A stretch of DNA of 17,392 nucleotides from Ruminococcaceae bacterium UBA3329 (lineage in GTDB: Bacteria; Bacillota; Clostridia; Oscillospirales; Acutalibacteraceae), in NCBI GenBank assembly GCA_002361875.1, contig DERX01000072.1:49292-66683 (forward strand), given 5' to 3'. This document shows positions 12,058-17,392 of this stretch, one piece after another. A program made the translations under genes and the position numbers. The notes under the pieces were generated by a model. It saw only the letters and a list, made by a program, of their open reading frames with translations, ran no database searches and was not told the origin of the DNA. How positions within the stretch are numbered: the stretch's first letter is position 1; every line of letters starts with the position of its first letter.

Positions 12058-13806
12058 GTGAAACCGATTAAGGTCGATTTCGGCGGAAAAAAGAAAAAAG
12101 AGGCGTCTGACGCTAAAAGAATAATAATTTCTCTTGTTATTACTCTTTTGATTGCGGCAGGGCTTTACTACTTTATGCTTCCCGCATTGAATTTTAAAGC
12201 TATTGAACTGTATATCTGGATTGCTTTTTCAGTGATTATTTTCATCGGCATTTACGGCATTACGGCAGGCGCTTACCTCAGACCCGAAAAAATGGCTGAT
12301 GCCAAAAACAAGATGAAAATTCCGATTATAATTCTTCTTGTTATGGCGGTTGTTATCGGTATCGGCTACCTTACAGGCGCTGTTTTCTTCCGTGCAAAGT
12401 CTTACAGCAACATCATTAAGGTTCAGGACGGGGATTTCGCCGAGGAGGTTGCCGAAATTGACTTTTCAAGTGTTCCGAGGCTTGATAAGGACGCTTCAAA
12501 TGTTTTGGCTGCAAAGGCTCTCGGTAATCTTTCCGATTATGTTTCGCAGTTTGTTGTTTCCGACCTTTATTCAACGCAGATAAATTATAAGGGTACGCCT
12601 GTCAGAGTTCAGTCACTTGAATACGGCGATGTTTTCAAATGGATTAAAAATACTAAAAACGGTATACCTGCATATATTGTTGTTGATATGATTACTCAAA
12701 AGGCTGAGGTTCAAAGACTCCAAGAGCCGATGAAATATTCTCCTGCTGAATACTTTAATGAGGATCTTATCCGTCATTGCAGGTTTAATTATCCTACCCT
12801 TATGTTTGACACACCGAGGTTTGAGGTGGACGATACGGGCAGACCTTATTGGGTAGTTCCCGTAGTTGATAAGACAATCGGTCTTTTCGGAGGCAGAGAT
12901 ATTACGGGCGCAATTCTTGTTGACGCCGCAACGGGCGCAACGACGCTTATTTCGACAAGTCTTGACGGCAAAACAAAGCTTAAAACCGATAAATTCGTTA
13001 CTGATGAGGAGTTCCAGTGGCTTGACCGTGTTTATTCCGCAGAGCTTCTTAATGAGCAGTTCAACTATTACGGCAAATATTCCAACGGCTTTATTAACTC
13101 AATAATCGGTCAGACCGATGTTAAGGTTACAAGCTCCGGATACAATTACCTTGCGCTTAACGACGATGTTTATATGTATACGGGCGTAACCTCAATAACC
13201 TCTGACGAGGCTATAATCGGTTTTGTTCTTATTAACCAGAGAACAAAGGACGCGCGTTATTATCAGGTTTCGGGCGCATTGGAGAATGCCGCGCAGACCT
13301 CTGCTGAAGGTAAGGTTCAGCAGTACAGCTACAAGGCTACATTCCCGCTCCTTCTCAATGTCAGCGGTGAGCCGACTTACTTTATGTCGCTTAAGGACGC
13401 CAGCGGATATGTTAAAATGTTTGCACTTGTTAATGTTAAGCAGTCAACTATAGTTGCGGCAGAGTCTTCTCTCGCAGACTGTGTTGAAAAATATGCTTCC
13501 GAGCTTGAGAAAAACGGTATAAGTGTTGAAATTGATATAGATAATGTTAAAGACAACGAGCAGGAAGGCAATGAAGAAAATACAGTTAAGTATGTTGATG
13601 TCACGGGCAAAATAACCGACATCCGCACGGCGACAACGGGCGGCGAAACTTACTTCTATATAAAACTTGACGATGCGGACAGATATTATAAAGTATCAGT
13701 CAAGGACGCCGAAAAAATAATTTTTGTAAATAACGGCGACAGCGTTACGTTTGAAATACCCGAAAATGCCGAGGGCAACATTGTTGCGGTAAAAACGGTA
13801 AAGTAA
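12058..13806 (+). CDS. Unrecognised three-TM protein with large extracytoplasmic part
   Basis: This encodes 582 residues that I cannot place in a named family. A short basic cytoplasmic N-terminus (KKKKEASDAKR) precedes membrane segments at about 21-41, 50-72 and 88-110, so the remaining 470 residues should lie outside. The middle (about residues 190-310) has two PepSY-like stretches: a GIPAYIVVDMITQKAEV strand pair, and FEVDDTGRPYWVVPV followed by TGAILVDAATGATT. The last 70 residues (VTGKITDIR, then TYFYIKLDDADRYYKVSV) read like a small OB-type barrel. Both fold guesses are inference. GTG 12058 follows ATGAGG at a 7-base spacing. It is a single-gene unit with its own promoter and terminator, consistent with a constitutive envelope protein. 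Confidence 0.75.
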   Translation: MKPIKVDFGGKKKKEASDAKRIIISLVITLLIAAGLYYFMLPALNFKAIELYIWIAFSVIIFIGIYGITAGAYLRPEKMADAKNKMKIPIIILLVMAVVIGIGYLTGAVFFRAKSYSNIIKVQDGDFAEEVAEIDFSSVPRLDKDASNVLAAKALGNLSDYVSQFVVSDLYSTQINYKGTPVRVQSLEYGDVFKWIKNTKNGIPAYIVVDMITQKAEVQRLQEPMKYSPAEYFNEDLIRHCRFNYPTLMFDTPRFEVDDTGRPYWVVPVVDKTIGLFGGRDITGAILVDAATGATTLISTSLDGKTKLKTDKFVTDEEFQWLDRVYSAELLNEQFNYYGKYSNGFINSIIGQTDVKVTSSGYNYLALNDDVYMYTGVTSITSDEAIIGFVLINQRTKDARYYQVSGALENAAQTSAEGKVQQYSYKATFPLLLNVSGEPTYFMSLKDASGYVKMFALVNVKQSTIVAAESSLADCVEKYASELEKNGISVEIDIDNVKDNEQEGNEENTVKYVDVTGKITDIRTATTGGETYFYIKLDDADRYYKVSVKDAEKIIFVNNGDSVTFEIPENAEGNIVAVKTVK

Positions 13807-13833
13807 ATTCGGCTAAAACGGAATAGTTGCTAT

Positions 13834-13865
13834 GTAGGGGACGGTGCCCGCACCGTCCCTTTTTT
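13834..13865 (+). terminator. Terminator built from a GTAGGG half repeat
   Basis: GTAGGG leads into GGGACGGTG (13838-13846), paired with CACCGTCCC (13851-13859) around CCCG, followed by six T. It has the left end of the two-hairpin repeat family together with a T run, and ends the 12058 gene. The remaining gap before the MATE gene holds a possible -10 (TATACT at 13902-13907) without a good -35. Confidence 0.8.
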
Positions 13866-13953
13866 ATATTTAGTATAGCTATTTTCCGTTAAATGTGTTA
13901 ATATACTATTCTTGATATTGAAACGAAAAATTTTGAATCGGCAGGTGAGGCAG

Positions 13954-15309
13954 ATGCTAAAAAAACAGCTTGAAAAATTGAATAAAAAGAGCATTCTTGC
14001 CTCTCTCATTTTCCTTGCTGTTCCCACGGTGATTGAAGAAATTATGTCAACGCTTTTGCAGTACGTTGACACGGCAATGGTGGGAAATCTCGGCGAAAAA
14101 GCGACCGCCTCGGTCAGCGTTACAACCACAATAAACTGGCTTGTGGGCGGAATTTTCTCAGCCCTCGGCGTTGCCGCCGTTGCAATGATTTCAGAGGCGG
14201 TTGGCAGAAAAGACCGAAATGACGCACGCAAAATTTCGTCGCAGATTTTTATTTTAACGGTTATGACAGGCGCTTTGACGGGGATACTTTGCATTGCGCT
14301 TTCGCCTGTAATCCCCGTGCTTATGGGTGCGGAAAAGGATATTCAAAAAACTGCATCGCTTTATTTCGCAGTTATCTCAATTCCGATGATTTTCAGAGCG
14401 GTAAATACCGTTATGGCGGCGTGTTTGAGGGCTACAAAAAACACGAAAACGCCGATGCTCATTACCCTTTTTGAAAATCTGCTTAACATTATTTTGAACT
14501 ATTTGTTTATCTATGTGTTCAAAATGGGCGTTGTCGGCGCAGGCGTAGGCTCTGCAATTTCGTTCACCGTAACAGGAATTTTGATGTTCTGTGAATACAG
14601 AAAGAGCGACTGGCTGAAATTTGGCAGGGATATGGCAAAAACCGACAAAATTCTTATGCGAAAAATTCTTAAAACCTCTTATCCCGTGTTTCTGACGCAC
14701 TCCGTTAACTGTATGGGCTATGTTGTGTTTGCGGCGCTTGTGTCCTCAATGGGCACAACGGTGTTTGCGGCACATTCCATAGCCGTCAGCGCAGAGCAGA
14801 TATTCTACATCGCAGGCTACGGCTTCCGCTCGGCAACATCTACAATGATAGGCATTTCAATAGGCGAACAGAATGAAGACAAGTTCAAAAAGGTGCAGAA
14901 AAACAGCATTGTGATAACGGTAATTATGATGCTTTTGAGCGGTACGGTGCTTTATTTTGTTGCCGCGCCGTTAATGGATATTTTCACGAACAGCCAAAAT
15001 GTAGTTGCATTGGGCGCCAAAATGCTCCGTTTAGTTGCATTCTCCGAGCCGTTTTTCGGACTGATGATAGTTTTAGAGGGCGTTTATTACGGCCTCGGTA
15101 AAACGAAATATGTTTTTTTGTCCGAATCCGTCAGTATGTGGTGTGTGAGAATTTTATTCACATTTTTGTGCGTAAAAATATGGCATCTTGATTTAACTGC
15201 GGTTTGGTACTGTATGATTGCTGATAACATTTTCAAAGCGCTTTTGCTGTCCGTCCCGTTTATTGCGCGCAGAGTGCAGTTCCCTGATAATGCACAGCAG
15301 AAAGAATAA
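13954..15309 (+). CDS. MATE-family multidrug efflux transporter
   Basis: This encodes a 451-residue protein with about twelve membrane segments in two related halves. Typical MATE stretches are present: AVPTVIEEIMSTLLQYVDTAMVGNLG in the first segment, SEAVGRKDRNDARKIS in the first long loop, a central cytoplasmic loop near EYRKSDWLKFGRDM, and GFRSATSTMIGISIGEQNEDKFKK in the second half, which mirrors the first. It should export cationic drugs or metabolites in exchange for Na+ or H+; the substrate is not predictable. ATG 13954 follows AGGTGA (13943-13948) by 5 bases; the frame is open upstream to 13912 but without a better site. It converges with the MmcQ/YjbR gene on the terminator at 15435-15471. 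Confidence 0.9.
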   Translation: MLKKQLEKLNKKSILASLIFLAVPTVIEEIMSTLLQYVDTAMVGNLGEKATASVSVTTTINWLVGGIFSALGVAAVAMISEAVGRKDRNDARKISSQIFILTVMTGALTGILCIALSPVIPVLMGAEKDIQKTASLYFAVISIPMIFRAVNTVMAACLRATKNTKTPMLITLFENLLNIILNYLFIYVFKMGVVGAGVGSAISFTVTGILMFCEYRKSDWLKFGRDMAKTDKILMRKILKTSYPVFLTHSVNCMGYVVFAALVSSMGTTVFAAHSIAVSAEQIFYIAGYGFRSATSTMIGISIGEQNEDKFKKVQKNSIVITVIMMLLSGTVLYFVAAPLMDIFTNSQNVVALGAKMLRLVAFSEPFFGLMIVLEGVYYGLGKTKYVFLSESVSMWCVRILFTFLCVKIWHLDLTAVWYCMIADNIFKALLLSVPFIARRVQFPDNAQQKE

Positions 15310-15322
15310 ATTAAAATACACC

Positions 15323-15413
15323 TTGTAGGGACAGCCGACTCGGCTGTCCAAAATAAAATACACACAAATGTTTAAATTTCCGTCACGGTGCATCGAGTCG
15401 ATGCACCCTACAA
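15323..15413. repeat. Two-hairpin repeat TTGTAGGG...CCCTACAA (type copy)
   Basis: This is the most complete copy. It runs from TTGTAGGG (15323-15330) to CCCTACAA (15406-15413), perfect inverted ends of 8 bases. The left hairpin pairs GGACAGCCGA with TCGGCTGTCC (15329-15349) and the right pairs GGTGCATCGA with TCGATGCACC (15387-15407). The stems differ from each other in sequence. The 37-base linker is AT-rich. It has no coding capacity. Confidence 0.85.
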
Positions 15414-15434
15414 TGTTCACACAAAAAAATACAT

Positions 15435-15471
15435 AAAAAAGGTCAGGCGTGGAAGCCTGACCTAACTTTTT
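15435..15471. terminator. Bidirectional terminator between MATE and MmcQ/YjbR genes
   Basis: GGTCAGGC (15441-15448) pairs with GCCTGACC (15455-15462) around GTGGAA. TAACTTTTT follows on the plus strand and six T follow on the minus strand. The loop and its edges (GGCGTGGAAGCC) match those of the hairpin at 16397-16420. Confidence 0.88.
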
Positions 15472-15489
15472 GCTGATATATTGTGTAAC

Positions 15490-15855
15490 TCAGTTTGAAT
15501 TTGTAATTTCCGCCTGCATTTTCTTGCTCAGGCTCGTTAAAACAAGCGTATATGCCTTGCCGAGCAAGTCACGAAGCACCTCGTCGGGCACATTCCCGTC
15601 AGCCTCAACTGAAATCCAATGGGTTTTGTTCATATAATACCCCGGGATAATGTCCTCATATTCTTTTCTTAAAAATTCGCTCTCAAGGGGTTCGCATTTC
15701 AGCGTAATGTAATGCGGCTTGTTTTCACTGTTAAGGCAAATTGCCGCAAACATTTTACCGCCGATGTGATAGCGAATCCAGTTCCACTCAAGCTTGTGGT
15801 CTTTTGTCACTCCTGTTTTTGACATTAAATTTTCATCAATCCAATTATAGCGCAT
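15490..15855 (-). CDS. MmcQ/YjbR-family protein
   Basis: This encodes 121 residues of the MmcQ/YjbR fold: EWNWIRYHIGGKMFAAI (residues 23-39), HYITLKCEP (48-56), LRKEYEDIIPGYYMNKTHW (62-80) and a final PDEVLRDLLGKAYTLVL helix (90-106). Relatives are small single-domain proteins thought to bind DNA; their role is not established. The frame is open for 47 more codons up to ATG 15996, but that start has no ribosome-binding site. ATG 15855 has AAAGGTGA at 15868-15861, five bases before it, and gives the normal family length, so I take the upstream stretch to be untranslated leader. A fused 168-residue form cannot be excluded. It has its own promoter about 200 bases upstream. Confidence 0.82.
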   Translation of the reverse strand: MRYNWIDENLMSKTGVTKDHKLEWNWIRYHIGGKMFAAICLNSENKPHYITLKCEPLESEFLRKEYEDIIPGYYMNKTHWISVEADGNVPDEVLRDLLGKAYTLVLTSLSKKMQAEITNSN

Positions 15856-15880
15856 ATCTTTCACCTTTATTTCACAATTT

Positions 15881-15985
15881 TCTTGCGCAGCAGCGCAAGA
15901 GGCGGCGACAGCCCAAATTGAAGAAACAATGTTCTCCGAAACATAGAAATCTATGATTTCGTTTATGTTTCGTGAGGTTATTGTT
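15881..15985 (-). other. Structured leader of the MmcQ/YjbR mRNA
   Basis: Two hairpins fill the leader between the promoter and the ribosome-binding site. The distal one (15925-15985) is a long nested fold: AACAAT with ATTGTT, CGAAACATA with TATGTTTCG, and GAAATC with GATTTC around a 3-base loop, with small bulges. The proximal one is perfect: TCTTGCGC (15881-15888) with GCGCAAGA (15893-15900), 12 bases upstream of the ribosome-binding site. No T run follows either, so they are not simple terminators, and I do not recognise a known riboswitch. Confidence 0.5.
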
Positions 15986-16058
15986 CCATAAGACATTTTA
16001 AATTGTCAATCCGTTCGGGGTTTTCATGGGACGCCCACCCGTTCAATTTGTTGTTCCT

Positions 16059-16088
16059 ATTGTATCATTTGAGGCGAAATATTGTCAA
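16059..16088 (-). promoter_or_regulatory. Sigma-A promoter of the MmcQ/YjbR gene
   Basis: On the minus strand a perfect TTGACA-type box (TTGACA, 16088-16083) and TACAAT (16064-16059) are 18 bases apart. Transcription from about 16052 gives a leader of nearly 200 bases. Upstream, 16089-16189 shows no gene or recognisable site. Confidence 0.7.
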
Positions 16089-16189
16089 GCAGGAACAGAA
16101 CTTACCATACAGGATAATTGTATCAGCGGGTTGTTTTCAAAAAAAGGTCGCACTGCACACTTCATCCACCGATAAGGAGAAACCAGCAA

Positions 16190-16337
16190 GTAGGGACAGC
16201 CGACCTCGGCTGTCCGAAATGAATAATTCAAAAAAATCCGTTATGAAATGGTACGCCGAGGTTACGGCTTCGCCAAAACCTTTTTGTCTGCACTGCAGAC
16301 ATTTCCCCTTGCAGGGGAATAACGGCGTACCCTACAA
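16190..16337. repeat. Composite two-hairpin repeat with inserted core, copy 2
   Basis: The left part is GTAGGG with the hairpin GGACAGCCGA/TCGGCTGTCC (16194-16215). A 34-base linker follows. The right hairpin's arms, GGTACGCCG (16250-16258) and CGGCGTACC (16323-16331), still pair perfectly although 64 bases separate them. Those bases hold GTTACGGCT, a GTCTGCA-CTGCAGAC region and TTCCCC-TTGCA-GGGGAA. The right end is CCCTACAA. An open frame across the region (16003-16386) has no ribosome-binding site and is not a gene. Confidence 0.8.
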
Positions 16338-16387
16338 GGTTAAATGTATATCAATTTATCAGTATGGGCAGGTTACTCAAATTTGAG

Positions 16388-16425
16388 CAAAAATAAGGGG
16401 ATGGCGTGGAAACCATCCCCTACAA
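16388..16425 (-). terminator. Terminator of the methyltransferase gene, from a CCTACAA half repeat
   Basis: GGGGATGG (16397-16404) pairs with CCATCCCC (16413-16420). On the minus strand the hairpin is followed by TTATTTTTG, and on its outer side is CTACAA, as at the right end of the repeat family. The loop GCGTGGAAA is shared with the terminator at 15441-15462. Confidence 0.75.
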
Positions 16426-16433
16426 AATCGGTT

Positions 16434-17180
16434 TTATACTTTCTTTGCTTTTATAATTAAAAAGCTTGGTTTAATTTGTTCTTTTGCTAAAATATTCGGT
16501 ATTTTTTCTGTTGCTTTTGTGTCAGGTACGGGTTCGCATACAGTGTCGATTATAAATCCTGCACTGCAAAGAGCGTTAATAATGTCCGAAAATCTGCGGT
16601 GATATTTTTCAACGCCGTCAACATACCAAAACGTATCTCTTTTACCCGGTTCATTGTAATTTGAAAAAGTAAAAGAAAGATAATTGCCTTTTTCGTCTTT
16701 ATTATAATGATGATTTCCCCCATAGGTAGCAGTAACTAAAGGGTGCTCCTGTGAAAAAAGGAGATAGCCGCCGGGGTTCAATAAAGAATACATATCCTTT
16801 GCAAAGCTTGCAAAATCATCAACATAATGAAAAGCCAAAGAGCTGTAAATTAAATCAAATTTTTGAGCAAGTATTGAAATATCAGTCATATTCATATTTA
16901 AATATGTGATTTTTTCATCGGAAGACTCTTTTTCGGCGACTTCGAGCATCTTTTTGGATATGTCAATTCCGACAACATTCAGAGCGCCCCTTTTCACAAA
17001 GTCAATGCAGTTATGGCCGTATCCGCAGCCGAGGTCAAGAACGCTTTTCCCGTAAATATTAGGCAGGAGCTCAGCTATTGCAGGCTGTTCAAGCTGTTCA
17101 TTGTAATTGGCGTCAGTAGCCCGAAGCTCCCTATATCCGCCGAAAAATGTTTCGTTATCAAAAATGTTTTGCTCGGCCAT
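16434..17180 (-). CDS. Class I SAM-dependent methyltransferase
   Basis: This encodes a 248-residue cytoplasmic protein. Motif I, VLDLGCGYG (residues 47-55), forms the SAM-binding loop; VVGIDIS (69-75) carries the acidic residue for the ribose; NMNMTDI and FDLIYSSLAFHYV (about 95-122) are the post-motif strands; and LNPGGYLLFSQEHP is the motif III region. The last 100 residues, rich in Tyr, His and Trp, should hold the substrate. The family is that of UbiE-like and Methyltransf_11/25 proteins, which act on small molecules; the substrate is unknown. ATG 17180 follows AAAAGGAG at a 9-base spacing. It lies downstream of the tRNA on the same strand, but a terminator separates them, so it should have its own, not clearly seen, promoter. 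Confidence 0.88.
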   Translation of the reverse strand: MAEQNIFDNETFFGGYRELRATDANYNEQLEQPAIAELLPNIYGKSVLDLGCGYGHNCIDFVKRGALNVVGIDISKKMLEVAEKESSDEKITYLNMNMTDISILAQKFDLIYSSLAFHYVDDFASFAKDMYSLLNPGGYLLFSQEHPLVTATYGGNHHYNKDEKGNYLSFTFSNYNEPGKRDTFWYVDGVEKYHRRFSDIINALCSAGFIIDTVCEPVPDTKATEKIPNILAKEQIKPSFLIIKAKKV

Positions 17181-17217
17181 TTAATAAGCTCCTTTTACTG
17201 TATAAAATTTCCTCTTA

Positions 17218-17296
17218 TCTTTTCTCTTTTATATTTTATCCGGAAACGGCATTTTAGAGAAAAGAGAGGAGAGAAGAGTTAAGAGAGAAAAGAACA
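17218..17296. other. Polypyrimidine and polypurine tracts with inverted arms
   Basis: On the plus strand a pyrimidine-rich stretch around 17211-17229 is followed by a nearly pure purine stretch from about 17256 to 17293. TCTTTTCTCT (17218-17227) and AGAGAAAAGA (17256-17265) are exact inverted arms. It lies between the methyltransferase start and the tRNA terminator. No open frame with a ribosome-binding site is present. Confidence 0.5.
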
Positions 17297-17334
17297 AAAC
17301 AAAACGGCAACTTCCTTGTCGAAAATTGCCGTTT
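17293..17334 (-). terminator. Terminator downstream of tRNA-Glu
   Basis: AAACGGCAA (17302-17310) pairs with TTGCCGTTT (17326-17334) around a 15-base loop. On the minus strand it is followed by TGTTTTGTTC, which is T-rich, and it starts 6 bases after the end of the tRNA. Confidence 0.75.
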
Positions 17335-17339
17335 CTTTT

Positions 17340-17392
17340 TGGTGACCCGGACGAGAATCGAACTCGTGTTACCGCCGTGAAAGGGCGGTGTC
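17340..17392 (-). tRNA. tRNA-Glu (anticodon UUC), 3' part, cut by window edge
   Basis: On the minus strand the visible part holds the anticodon stem CCGCC/GGCGG with loop CTTTCAC (anticodon TTC), the T arm ACGAG-TTCGATT-CTCGT, the 3' acceptor strand CCGGGTC, the discriminator A and an encoded CCA. The loop and acceptor strand resemble Bacillus-type tRNA-Glu. The acceptor 5' strand and most of the D arm lie beyond the window. Confidence 0.93.

Noticed and set aside
15881..15985. Known riboswitch or T-box before the MmcQ/YjbR gene
   Set aside because: I could not find the conserved core of any riboswitch class I know, nor a T-box sequence, and no terminator hairpin with a T run.
15856..15996. 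47-codon N-terminal extension of the MmcQ/YjbR protein
   Set aside because: ATG 15996 lacks a ribosome-binding site, while ATG 15855 has AAAGGTGA at the right spacing and gives the usual family length. The stretch folds as nested hairpins, which suits a leader better.
16003..16386. 127-codon plus-strand frame between the two minus-strand genes
   Set aside because: It crosses the promoter and leader of the MmcQ/YjbR gene and the composite repeat, has no ribosome-binding site, and makes an unordered product.

Overview
The window looks like chromosomal DNA of a low-GC Clostridia species, most likely a gut Oscillospirales/Ruminococcaceae-type organism. This rests on AT-rich third codon positions, strong AGGAGG ribosome-binding sites, GTG and TTG starts, sigma-A promoters (TTGACT-17-TATAAT), a DinR/LexA box of the Gram-positive type, a YtrA-type GntR/ABC operon, and many intergenic hairpin repeats of a kind common in such genomes. 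The genus is inference only.

Layout. 1-1.6 kb: an MFS sugar-type transporter with a terminator. 1.6-2.9 kb: a hairpin repeat and a stand-alone E2-type acyltransferase. 2.9-3.8 kb: a 76-residue protein behind a perfect LexA box, then a LURP-one-related (YxjI-like) protein. 3.85-4.7 kb: a TipA-like MerR regulator with its operator in a 19-bp-spacer promoter and an internal start for its drug-binding domain. 4.8-5.8 kb (minus): a GH43-like glycosidase. 5.9-9.8 kb: an operon of a 26-residue membrane peptide, YtrA-type GntR repressor, ABC ATPase and a permease with a very large extracytoplasmic C-terminus. 9.78-10.24 kb: a 450-bp cluster of nested repeats. 10.3-10.8 kb (minus): a flavin reductase. 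11.1-11.95 kb: an XRE regulator followed by endonuclease III (nth). 12.06-13.8 kb: an unrecognised three-TM protein. 13.95-15.3 kb: a MATE efflux pump. 15.5-17.2 kb (minus): a MmcQ/YjbR protein with a long structured leader, and a SAM methyltransferase. The right edge cuts a tRNA-Glu(UUC).

How the parts relate. Most genes are single-gene units closed by hairpins that are often members of dispersed repeat families. True multigene units are the YtrA-type operon and the XRE-nth pair. Drug and envelope-stress functions are frequent (TipA-like sensor, YtrA-type ABC exporter, MATE pump), and DNA-damage functions also appear (LexA box, nth), but nothing ties these into one system.

The best candidates for something undescribed are: (1) a family of two-hairpin elements bounded by TTGTAGGG and CCCTACAA, whose stems differ from copy to copy while staying paired, including two composite copies with a shared inserted core; (2) a LexA-controlled small protein of unknown function; (3) the 26-residue membrane peptide at the head of the YtrA-type operon; and (4) the tipAS-like internal start. 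No CRISPR array, insertion sequence, phage or defence locus was seen.
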